Below are positions 1 to 7,622 of a stretch of 8,114 bases of DNA, piece by piece. A program made the translations under genes and the position numbers. The stretch comes from Acidobacteriota bacterium (GTDB lineage: Bacteria > Acidobacteriota > Thermoanaerobaculia > UBA5066): NCBI GenBank assembly GCA_016789625.1, contig JAEUQS010000015.1, positions 1 through 8,114 on the forward strand, read 5' to 3'. Under the pieces are notes generated by a model, which saw only the letters and a program-made list of their open reading frames with translations, had not been told where the DNA came from and did not search any database. Each line of letters starts with the position of its first letter. The first letter of the stretch is position 1.

Positions 1-687
1 GGAGTCGCCGTCGTGCGCGCGGCTCTCCATCGCCTTCTTGGCGCTCTGATAGCGGTTCGCGTCCACGAGAGCCCAGGCCGAGGCGCCGCTCTCGATGCGG
101 CCCATGTGCCGCGCGAGCCCGCGCGAATCACGGAAGGAAGCCTCGGAGCCACCCTGCCGGGCGAGCGCCTTGCCGACGGCCTCGGTGTTGCCGGCCACGA
201 CGAGCTGGCGGGAGACGAGCGCCACGGCGCCGTCGCTCTCCTTGCCGTCCTTGCCCTTGGGCAGGATCACGTAGTCGCCGGCGGGCGTCGTCACCTTGCG
301 GCCGCCACGGGCCACGAGCGCGGCCTCGAGCTTCGCGGGATCGAAACGCCCCTCGAAGATCGCGAGCGCTTCGCCGTTCGAGCCGTTCGTGTTCGAGCGG
401 AAGGCCACGGTGAGGACATCGACGTCCTCGGTGGGGCGGAGGCGCGTCTCCTCGAGGAAGCGCGCGGCATCGCCGTCCACGGTCACCTGGTCGGCTTCGC
501 GGAAGAGGCGCGCGCCGAGCGGGTTGGACTTGAGGTCGGCGAAGCGCACCTGGCCCACGGTGGCCGCGTCGGCGGGCACGTAGGCGAAGGGATCGTTCGA
601 GCCGCCCGCGGCCTGCACCGGCGGGGCCGTCGACACGAGGATGGCGAGAGACGTGAGCGAGGCAGCGAGGAAGGCGCGTCGTTTCAT
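1..687 (-). CDS. Secreted protein of unknown function (3' end beyond window)
   Basis: The first 229 residues are visible and the reading frame is still open at the left edge. The ATG at 687 follows AAAGGA with about 7 nt spacing. The N-terminus is a typical Sec signal peptide: MKRR, then a hydrophobic stretch AFLAASLTSLAILVS, then a likely cleavage site after Val-Gln-Ala near residue 26. The mature part begins GGSNDPFAYVPADAATVGQV and is a soluble mixed alpha/beta sequence with no cysteines or further membrane segments in the visible part. The phrases 'FAYVPADAATVGQVRF', 'ALVSRQLVVAGNTEAV' and 'AWALVDANRY' are reminiscent of secreted hypothetical proteins (DUF3352-like), but I cannot assign a family. 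It is the third gene of the operon, 27 nt after the permease stop, so it may be an extracytoplasmic partner of the ABC transporter. That role is inferred only from position. Confidence 0.85.
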   Translation of the reverse strand, partial: MKRRAFLAASLTSLAILVSTAPPVQAAGGSNDPFAYVPADAATVGQVRFADLKSNPLGARLFREADQVTVDGDAARFLEETRLRPTEDVDVLTVAFRSNTNGSNGEALAIFEGRFDPAKLEAALVARGGRKVTTPAGDYVILPKGKDGKESDGAVALVSRQLVVAGNTEAVGKALARQGGSEASFRDSRGLARHMGRIESGASAWALVDANRYQSAKKAMESRAHDGDS

Positions 688-714
688 GTTCGGTTCCTTT
701 CCGGGGAATGTGAG

Positions 715-1578
715 TCAGAAGTCCTTGCGCTGGAAGTGCCAGGACGCGAGTGCGAGACAGACGACGCCGAACGCGGCCGTCGTGAGGAAGGGCGAGAGCG
801 TGAGAGCGCTGGCGAGACGGCCGGGAGCTTCCTCGCCGGCCACGAGTGCGAACACGGCCTTCCCCATCTCCTGCGTCTTGGGGAGGATCCAGTAGAGGCC
901 GTGGAGGAGCCCCGCCGCCAGCTCACTGTCGAGCGCGGCCGCCATGCGGTCGTGCGCGGCCACGAAGAGCGAGAGGAAGAAGAGGGAGAACGTCGTCATG
1001 GTGGCGACGCCGGTCGAGCCCGTGAGCGTCCCCACGAGGAACGAGAAGCTCAGGAACGACGCGATCACGAGGAGGATCACGAGCGCCGCGAGGAAGAACT
1101 GCGGATGCACGACCTTCGTCTTCCACACGACGACGAGCCAGATCGAGCCCATGAGGTAGAAGAGGTTCGAGGCCGAGAGGAGGAGGCCGCCCAGGTAGCG
1201 CGAGAGGAGCAGCTGGACCCGGCCGACCGGACGCGAGAGGTAGAGGTCGATCGTGCCCTTCTCCTGCAGGCGCGGCACGAGGTGCGCCGTCGCGAAGAGC
1301 GCGAGGAACGTCCCCACGATGTAGAGGAACACGGAGAACCCGCTCTCGAAGCCGAGGACGAGCTGCTCGATGTCGATGCCGCCGTTGCGCAGATCCCGCG
1401 ACTCCACGGCCTGGCCGAAGATCTTCGCGCCGGCGAGCGCGCCGTCCACGATGTCGAGGTTGATCGCGAACGAGAACACGAGGATGAAGATCGTGGAGAT
1501 CGCGAAGTAGGCGACGAGCACCCAGCGGGCCGCGGCCTCGCGGAAGACCTCCTCGACGTTTGCGACGAGCGTTCTCAC
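715..1578 (-). CDS. ABC-2 type transporter permease
   Basis: This 287-residue integral membrane protein is the likely membrane half of the transporter whose ATPase lies directly upstream. About six hydrophobic segments are visible, near residues 19-39, 79-98, 131-152, 160-182, 190-209 and 257-281. The loop after the second segment carries 'EKGTIDLYLSRPVGR' (residues 106-120), the pattern of ABC-2 permeases of the NosY/gliding-motility type, where a short cytoplasmic coupling helix precedes 'SRP..R'. The start is GTG at 1578. It overlaps the TGA of the ATPase gene as GTGA, and GGAAGG lies about 6 nt upstream, so the two genes are probably translationally coupled. Residues 40-78 form a short extracytoplasmic loop with no obvious binding domain. 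Family knowledge says such pairs move lipids, drugs, peptides or polymers. The substrate cannot be inferred here. Confidence 0.92.
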   Translation of the reverse strand: MRTLVANVEEVFREAAARWVLVAYFAISTIFILVFSFAINLDIVDGALAGAKIFGQAVESRDLRNGGIDIEQLVLGFESGFSVFLYIVGTFLALFATAHLVPRLQEKGTIDLYLSRPVGRVQLLLSRYLGGLLLSASNLFYLMGSIWLVVVWKTKVVHPQFFLAALVILLVIASFLSFSFLVGTLTGSTGVATMTTFSLFFLSLFVAAHDRMAAALDSELAAGLLHGLYWILPKTQEMGKAVFALVAGEEAPGRLASALTLSPFLTTAAFGVVCLALASWHFQRKDF

Positions 1579-2549
1579 TTTCCACCTTCCATCGACGCGC
1601 CCGGAGCGTCCATCTTCACGAGGTCGACGAAGACGTCCTCGAGCGACGAGCGCATGGGCGACAGCTCCTGGAGCGCGGCGCCCTGAGCCCGCGCCCGGTC
1701 GACGAGCGTGTTGAGGTGCTCGAGATCGCGCGTCGCGAGCTGCAGGTGGCCGTTGACGCGCTCCACGAGCGCGCCCGTGTCGCGGAACGACGTGAGGAGC
1801 TCGTCGGAAACGGGGCTCACGATCATCTTGTAGTGCGTGAAGCCCGGGTTCTGCGAGGCCGTGAGGTCGGCGACGCGGCCCTCGGCGGCGACCTTGCCCT
1901 GGCGCAGCATGGCCACGCGGTCGCAGGTCAGCTCGATCTCCGAGAGGAGATGCGAGTTGAGGAGCACCGCGCGGCCCTTGTTCGCTTCTTCCCTGAGGAG
2001 GTCGCGGATCTCGCGCCGGCCCACGGGGTCGACGCCGTCGGTGGGCTCGTCGAGGAGCAGGACGTCGGGCTCGTGGACGAGGGCGGCGGCGAGGCCGAGG
2101 CGCTGCGTCATGCCCTTGGAGAACTTCTTCACCTTCACGTCGGCCCAGTTCGACAGCTTCACGCGCTCGAGGAGAGCGGGGATGCGCCGCGCGAGGTCGG
2201 CGCGGGAGACGCCCGACATCTGGCCGAACACCGAGAGCGTGGCGCGCGCGGTGAGATAGCCCGGGAAGCGGTGGCCCTCGGGCAGGTAGCCCACGCGGCG
2301 GCGGCTCTCGGGGTCGCCCACGGGCAGCCCGAAGATCCGCGCGCTGCCTTCGGTGGCATGTGTGAGGCCGAGGAGGATCTTCACCGTCGTCGTCTTGCCC
2401 GCGCCGTTCGGGCCCAGGAGGCCGAAGAGCTCGCCCGGCTGCACGGTGAAGTCGATTCCGGAAAGCGCGGTCACCGGACGGCCACGGAGGCCCGAGCGAT
2501 AGACCTTGCGGAGTCCGCGGACTTCCAGAGCGGCAAGGGTGGCCGTCAT
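1575..2549 (-). CDS. ABC-2 type transporter ATP-binding protein
   Basis: This 324-residue cytoplasmic ATPase should power the adjacent permease. All core nucleotide-binding elements are present: Walker A GPNGAGKT (46-53), signature FSKGMTQR (143-150, in place of LSGGQ), Walker B VLLLDEPT (163-170) with Glu168, D-loop Gly-Val-Asp (172-174) and H-loop His200 in NSH. The Q-loop position reads GYLPEG, with Glu91 where Gln is usual. This substitution is fairly common in ABC-2 exporters. The C-terminal region, about 235-313, ends in 'SLEDVFVDL', the usual ending of the accessory domain (DUF4162-like) found on these exporters. The ATG at 2549 is preceded by GAGG. The gene is the first of the three-gene minus-strand operon and has its own sigma70-like promoter about 20 nt upstream. 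It probably works as a dimer with two permease subunits. Substrate is unknown. Confidence 0.95.
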   Translation of the reverse strand: MTATLAALEVRGLRKVYRSGLRGRPVTALSGIDFTVQPGELFGLLGPNGAGKTTTVKILLGLTHATEGSARIFGLPVGDPESRRRVGYLPEGHRFPGYLTARATLSVFGQMSGVSRADLARRIPALLERVKLSNWADVKVKKFSKGMTQRLGLAAALVHEPDVLLLDEPTDGVDPVGRREIRDLLREEANKGRAVLLNSHLLSEIELTCDRVAMLRQGKVAAEGRVADLTASQNPGFTHYKMIVSPVSDELLTSFRDTGALVERVNGHLQLATRDLEHLNTLVDRARAQGAALQELSPMRSSLEDVFVDLVKMDAPGASMEGGK

Positions 2550-2569
2550 CGCGTCCTCATCCCGGCTAC

Positions 2570-2598
2570 TTTACAACGAAAAGTACTTTGCACGTCAA
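2570..2598 (-). promoter_or_regulatory. Sigma70-like promoter of the ABC operon
   Basis: On the minus strand the sequence gives -35 TTGACG (2598-2593), a 17-nt spacer and -10 TGTAAA (2575-2570). The -35 matches the consensus at five of six positions and the spacer is optimal. The -10 is weaker. Transcription would start near 2563, only about 14 nt before the ATPase ATG, leaving just enough leader for the GAGG ribosome site. The box lies in an A/T-rich patch that stands out in this GC-rich gap. This is a sequence match only. Confidence 0.55.
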
Positions 2599-2684
2599 GA
2601 CCGTCCCTGTCGACACCAGATACGAGAACGCCTCCCGGTAAGTTCCCATTCCGCCTTCGTCCCGCTCCCCTGGCGCTCGTCCCC

Positions 2685-2690
2685 CACAAT
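2685..2690 (+). promoter_or_regulatory. Possible -10 box for a leaderless esterase mRNA
   Basis: CACAAT matches TATAAT at four of six positions and ends exactly 6 nt before the GTG at 2697. That spacing is the same as for the stronger TAGAAT box of the FmdB gene downstream. No ribosome site precedes the GTG, so a leaderless transcript starting at or next to the start codon would explain it. No convincing -35 is visible. The match is weak on its own. Confidence 0.3.
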
Positions 2691-2696
2691 CCCGCC

Positions 2697-3416
2697 GTGC
2701 CGAACGACTCCGCTCCTTCCGTTCCCCTCTCGACCCGCCTCACCGTCGAGGTTCCCTTCCGCGTGCTGGCTCTCCCGCCGAAGGCGCCTGTCTCAGGCCC
2801 TGCCCCGGTGCTCGTGGGCCTCCACGGCTACGCCCAGAACGCCGATCTCATGCTCAAGCTCCTCGTCCTGATGGCGCCGGACTCGTTCCTCCTCGTGGCC
2901 GTGGAGGGCCCTCACGGCACGCTCGCGCCCGGCAAGGAGATCGGCCCGAAGCCCAAGCGCGGCTATCACTGGGGCATCGCGCCCGATCCCAACGACACGC
3001 GCGCCGCGCACCGGACCTGCGTCGCCAATGCGATCGACTGGGCCGTCGGGCTCGGAGGCGATCCGGCGCGCATCTCGCTCGCGGGCTTCAGCCAGCCCTG
3101 CTCGTTGAACCTTCGGCTCGCGCTCGCGCCGCCGCACGGAAAGCCGTTCCGCTCGGTGCTCAGCTTCTGCGGCGGGCTGCCGGGCGAATGGACCGCCGAC
3201 GAGCAGGGCGCGGCGACGGACGCTTCTCGAAAGACGGCGGTCTACTTCGTGTCGACGACGGCGGATCCGTTCTATTCCGTCGACCAGGTGAAGCCGTTCG
3301 GCGAGCGCCTCGCGAGCCGCTTCGGCCCCACGGTCCACGTCTTCCACGAGGGCGAGCACCGCATCCCGCTCCCCGCGTTCGACGAGGCGCGGGCATTCCT
3401 AGGCGCTCACGGATAG
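2697..3416 (+). CDS. Alpha/beta-hydrolase, phospholipase/carboxylesterase type
   Basis: This 239-residue predicted cytoplasmic serine hydrolase resembles the Abhydrolase_2 (PF02230) esterases, which cleave carboxylic or lysophospholipid esters. From the chosen start, the visible elements are an oxyanion-loop motif LHGYAQN (42-48), the nucleophile elbow GFSQP with Ser132 (130-134), Asp190 in STTADPFYS, and His221 in HEGEHRIP. This order and spacing fit a complete catalytic triad. The elbow has Pro where the usual GxSxG has the final Gly, so activity is likely but the motif is not canonical. There is no signal peptide or membrane segment. The GTG at 2697 is chosen because it begins the conserved part and sits 6 nt after a -10-like box, although no Shine-Dalgarno sequence is present. 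The frame is open far upstream, so the start is uncertain. The TAG stop is embedded in the TAGAAT box of the next gene. The true substrate is unknown. Confidence 0.85.
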   Translation: MPNDSAPSVPLSTRLTVEVPFRVLALPPKAPVSGPAPVLVGLHGYAQNADLMLKLLVLMAPDSFLLVAVEGPHGTLAPGKEIGPKPKRGYHWGIAPDPNDTRAAHRTCVANAIDWAVGLGGDPARISLAGFSQPCSLNLRLALAPPHGKPFRSVLSFCGGLPGEWTADEQGAATDASRKTAVYFVSTTADPFYSVDQVKPFGERLASRFGPTVHVFHEGEHRIPLPAFDEARAFLGAHG

Positions 3417-3419
3417 AAT
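3414..3419 (+). promoter_or_regulatory. TAGAAT -10 box, predicted leaderless start of FmdB gene
   Basis: TAGAAT matches the TATAAT consensus at five of six positions. Its first three bases are the stop codon of the esterase. It ends 6 nt before the ATG at 3426, so a transcript starting the usual 6-7 nt after the -10 would begin at or next to the A of the start codon. No ribosome site lies in the six-base gap TTCCAC. No clear -35 is visible. The same hexamer precedes two other genes in this window. Confidence 0.55.
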
Positions 3420-3425
3420 TTCCAC

Positions 3426-3701
3426 ATGCCGATGTTCGAGTACCGCTGTGACGGCTGCCAGACCCGCTCGGAGATCCTCATCCTCGCCGGCGACGTGGTC
3501 GCAAGCGACCTGAGCGGCGAGGGCTCGGGTCCCGTCTGCCCCAAATGCGGCAGCGAGAGCATGCAGCGCCTTCTCTCCACGTTCGCGGCCCGGTCCACGA
3601 GCGGCGGCGCCGCCGGCTTCGATCCGTCCACGGCCTGCGGCGGCGGGCCCTGCCGGACGCCCGACATGTGTGGCGGCGGCATGGGCGGCTTCGACAACTA
3701 G
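3426..3701 (+). CDS. FmdB-type zinc-ribbon protein (full-length copy)
   Basis: This is a 91-residue small protein of the FmdB/CxxC_CxxC regulatory family. It begins MPMFEYRCDGC, the family hallmark, with Cys8 and Cys11 forming the first CxxC and Cys38 and Cys41 (VCPKCGS) the second. Together these should bind one zinc. The tail from residue 58 is rich in Gly, Ser and Ala and carries three more cysteines (71, 76, 82) before ending GGMGGFDN. The linker between the two CxxC pairs (residues 12-37) contains a hydrophobic segment, SEILILAGDVV, typical of the family. FmdB proteins were named as putative regulators, but most have no proven role. The ATG is fixed by the family N-terminus. The message is predicted to be leaderless, and the membrane-protein gene starts 2 nt after the stop. 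A shortened duplicate lies about 0.55 kb downstream. Confidence 0.88.
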   Translation: MPMFEYRCDGCQTRSEILILAGDVVASDLSGEGSGPVCPKCGSESMQRLLSTFAARSTSGGAAGFDPSTACGGGPCRTPDMCGGGMGGFDN

Positions 3702-3703
3702 AG

Positions 3704-4213
3704 ATGCCTCGCCGTCACGTCGAGGACCCGCCCCGCAGCTGGACGCGCTTCCTCATCCTCGTCCCGGCCTTCCTCGTGTTCCTCCTCGGCGCCGCCATCT
3801 ACGGCGGAACGTCCGTCACCTGCACGCGCGCGAACGGACGAGCCGACTGCCGGATCGTGGAGTCTCGCGCCATGGGAACGTTCGGGCTCGCGGACTACAC
3901 GCTCCAGGACGTGAAGGACGCAAAGGTGGACACGTACGACTACAAGTCCACCGAGAAGGTGAACGGGAGGACCCGGAACGTCACGCGAACGGGCTACCAG
4001 CTCGTCCTCGTGCTCGCCCAGCGGGAATCCAAGGCGTTCAGCTCGTCCGAGGGCCGCGTCTCGGAATCGGCCGAGGCGCTCCACGAGTTCCTCACGGGCT
4101 CCGAGCCGGGCCCGGTCACGGTGAAAGAAGGGAATCACTTCTCGTGGGCGGCCTTCGCCTTCGGCGGGCTCTGGCTCCTCATCGCGACGGCGATCCTCCG
4201 AAGCCAGCGCTGA
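3704..4213 (+). CDS. Two-helix membrane protein of unknown function
   Basis: This is a 169-residue protein with one hydrophobic helix near each end (about 15-34, FLILVPAFLVFLLGAAIYGG, and 147-165, WAAFAFGGLWLLIATAI). Both termini are basic, so they should be cytoplasmic, with residues 36-145 outside the membrane. The outer part has a Cys40-Cys49 pair that could form a disulfide. It then follows a pattern seen in unnamed bacterial proteins of this layout: 'C.R....C', a hydrophobic stretch with 'L.DVKDAKV', a 'GYQLVLVL' strand and 'AEALHEFL'. I do not know a function. The ATG at 3704 is 2 nt after the FmdB stop with no good ribosome site, which suggests translation by coupling or re-initiation. 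The longer upstream frame overlaps the FmdB gene and is Arg-rich shadow sequence. The protein ends 9 nt before the next TAGAAT box. Confidence 0.75.
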   Translation: MPRRHVEDPPRSWTRFLILVPAFLVFLLGAAIYGGTSVTCTRANGRADCRIVESRAMGTFGLADYTLQDVKDAKVDTYDYKSTEKVNGRTRNVTRTGYQLVLVLAQRESKAFSSSEGRVSESAEALHEFLTGSEPGPVTVKEGNHFSWAAFAFGGLWLLIATAILRSQR

Positions 4214-4222
4214 TCGATCCAC

Positions 4223-4228
4223 TAGAAT
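4223..4228 (+). promoter_or_regulatory. TAGAAT -10 box upstream of the truncated FmdB copy
   Basis: TAGAAT lies within the 13-mer ATCCACTAGAATC, which recurs in front of the aconitase gene. It ends 18 nt before the ATG at 4247, and a GGAGGG ribosome site (4235-4240) lies between them. This transcript would have a short conventional leader, unlike the leaderless arrangement of the full-length FmdB gene. No clear -35 is visible. Confidence 0.5.
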
Positions 4229-4246
4229 CGACGCGGAGGGTTTGCC

Positions 4247-4381
4247 ATGCCGATGTTCGAGTACCGCTGTGACGGCTGCCGGACCCGATCGGAAATCCTC
4301 GTGCTCGCGGGCGACGTGGTCGCAGGTGACCTGAGCGGCGAAGGCTCGGGTCCCGGCGGCATGGGCGGCTTCGACAACTAG
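4247..4381 (+). CDS. Internally deleted FmdB paralogue, 44 aa
   Basis: This small ORF encodes MPMFEYRCDGCRTRSEI, then a continuation almost identical to the full-length FmdB protein at 3426-3701, then GPGGMGGFDN. It keeps the first CxxC (Cys8, Cys11). It lacks the second CxxC and the cysteine-bearing part of the tail because 47 codons (141 nt) are missing in frame after Gly-Pro at residue 36. By eye it differs from the long copy at 9 of the first 108 bases. Four changes are synonymous, and the rest give Q12R, I19V and S27G. The last 27 nt are identical. The start has a strong GGAGGG ribosome site at 6 nt, so it is probably translated, but it cannot form the usual four-cysteine zinc ribbon alone. 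It could be a decaying duplicate, a dimer-forming half site or a partner of the long copy. The coiled-coil gene starts 9 nt after its stop. Confidence 0.6.
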   Translation: MPMFEYRCDGCRTRSEILVLAGDVVAGDLSGEGSGPGGMGGFDN

Positions 4382-4390
4382 GATCGAACC

Positions 4391-4801
4391 ATGAGCGAGT
4401 CCGAAAGCTCCGAGCAGATCGAAGTCCTTCGCGGGATCTGGCAGTCCATCAAGGACCTGGGCCAGAACCTGGGCGGCCGCATCGACCAGACCAACTCACG
4501 TCTGGATCAGGTCAACGCCCGCCTCGACCAGACGAACTCGCGGCTCGACGACGCTGTCGAGAGATTGGCTCGGCTCGAGGACCGTATGGAAACCGCGGAG
4601 GAGAGCGACAAGGGCCTTCGCTCCGACATCGTCAGCATGGATCTACGTCTGGGCACCGAGCTGATCACCGTTCACGGCGACCTCGTCGTCCTCATAGAGC
4701 ACCTCAAGAGCCACCAAGCCGACGCCGCGCGGCTCAATCAGCACGAATCGAAGATCCGTGCGCTCGAGCAGCGAGTCTCGAGTCTGGAATCCTCCTCGTA
4801 G
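4391..4801 (+). CDS. Heptad-repeat coiled-coil protein of unknown function
   Basis: This 136-residue acidic, cysteine-free protein has no signal peptide or membrane helix. Residues 30-71 are six consecutive seven-residue units: RIDQTNS, RLDQVNA, RLDQTNS, RLDDAVE, RLARLED and RMETAEE. The Arg and hydrophobic residue recur at fixed positions, so this should be a continuous coiled coil for about 42 residues. Residues 74-107 contain a less regular helical stretch, SMDLRLGTELITVHGDLVVLIEHLK. Residues 118-134 (HESKIRALEQRVSSLES) form a second short coiled coil. The likely role is an oligomerising scaffold or adaptor, but that is inferred from shape alone. The ATG at 4391 has AGGA overlapping the stop codon of the truncated FmdB gene with 7 nt spacing, so the two are probably co-transcribed. 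No domain family is recognised. Confidence 0.75.
   Translation: MSESESSEQIEVLRGIWQSIKDLGQNLGGRIDQTNSRLDQVNARLDQTNSRLDDAVERLARLEDRMETAEESDKGLRSDIVSMDLRLGTELITVHGDLVVLIEHLKSHQADAARLNQHESKIRALEQRVSSLESSS
4478..4540 (+). repeat. Three tandem 21-bp coding repeats
   Basis: Three 21-bp units, each encoding one heptad, lie head to tail inside the coiled-coil gene. They encode RIDQTNS, RLDQVNA and RLDQTNS. The first and third are the most alike: units 1 and 3 differ at a few third positions and at Ile/Leu. A fourth, more diverged unit (RLDDAVE) follows to 4561. In-frame repeat expansion of this kind changes the length of the helix without shifting the frame. Confidence 0.6.
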
Positions 4802-4826
4802 CCCGGGCTCGCACCCGCCCATCCAC

Positions 4827-4832
4827 TAGAAT
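4827..4832 (+). promoter_or_regulatory. TAGAAT -10 box upstream of aconitase
   Basis: TAGAAT sits in the 13-mer ATCCACTAGAATC (4821-4833), identical to the one before the truncated FmdB gene. Transcription would begin near 4839, giving a leader of about 37 nt with the ribosome site GGAGGA at 4867-4872. The 74-nt gap between the coiled-coil stop and the aconitase start has no other clear element apart from a short GC-rich inverted repeat at 4843-4854. Confidence 0.5.
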
Positions 4833-4875
4833 CCGCCCGCGCGCGCCCAGGCGCTTTCAAGCTCGCGGAGGATGA

Positions 4876-7566
<2,691 letters not shown>

Positions 7567-7622
7567 AGACCGGAACACCAGCCTCAATGTAGAGAGAAGG
7601 GGAAGGCCATGGAGGACTCCGA
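7567..7622 (+). promoter_or_regulatory. Leader of the reverse-transcriptase-like gene, with strong ribosome site
   Basis: This 56-nt gap separates aconitase from the last gene. It has no recognisable terminator hairpin and no TAGAAT box. The weak TAGAGA at 7590-7595 is the nearest thing to a -10. GGAGGA (7611-7616) sits 6 nt before the GTG at 7623 and decides that start. The site lies inside a five-codon ORF (ATG at 7609, product MEDSE) whose TGA overlaps the GTG as GTGA, and that ORF has its own purine-rich GGGGAAGG upstream. Read-through from aconitase is possible. Confidence 0.5.

Larger units (their letters stand above)
2550..2696. other. Divergent intergenic region between the ABC operon and the esterase
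   Basis: The 147-nt gap separates the divergent ATPase and esterase genes. Its left half holds the minus-strand promoter. Its right half is C-rich and contains a CACAAT box just before the esterase start. I see no hairpin, operator-like inverted repeat or small gene. The plus-strand frame stays open through it, but that frame is the shadow of the ABC ATPase further left and has no good start signal here. Confidence 0.6.

Noticed and set aside
13..1686. Open plus-strand frame of 557 codons opposite the ABC permease and secreted protein
   Set aside because: It is very rich in Arg, Glu and His with no domain signal, and lies antisense to genes with clear motifs. High GC leaves such frames open by chance.
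1560..2696. Upstream extension of the esterase frame
   Set aside because: The extension is antisense to the ABC ATPase and lacks any protein-family signal. The hydrolase fold begins after 2697.
4800..4809. Palindrome AGCCCGGGCT after the coiled-coil gene as a terminator
   Set aside because: It has no loop and no following T-run, so it cannot act as an intrinsic terminator.
4843..4854. Inverted repeat GCGCC-CA-GGCGC in the aconitase leader as a regulatory hairpin or iron-responsive element
   Set aside because: The loop has only two bases and the stem five, and it does not have the CAGUGN loop of an iron-responsive element. Such repeats are common in GC-rich DNA.
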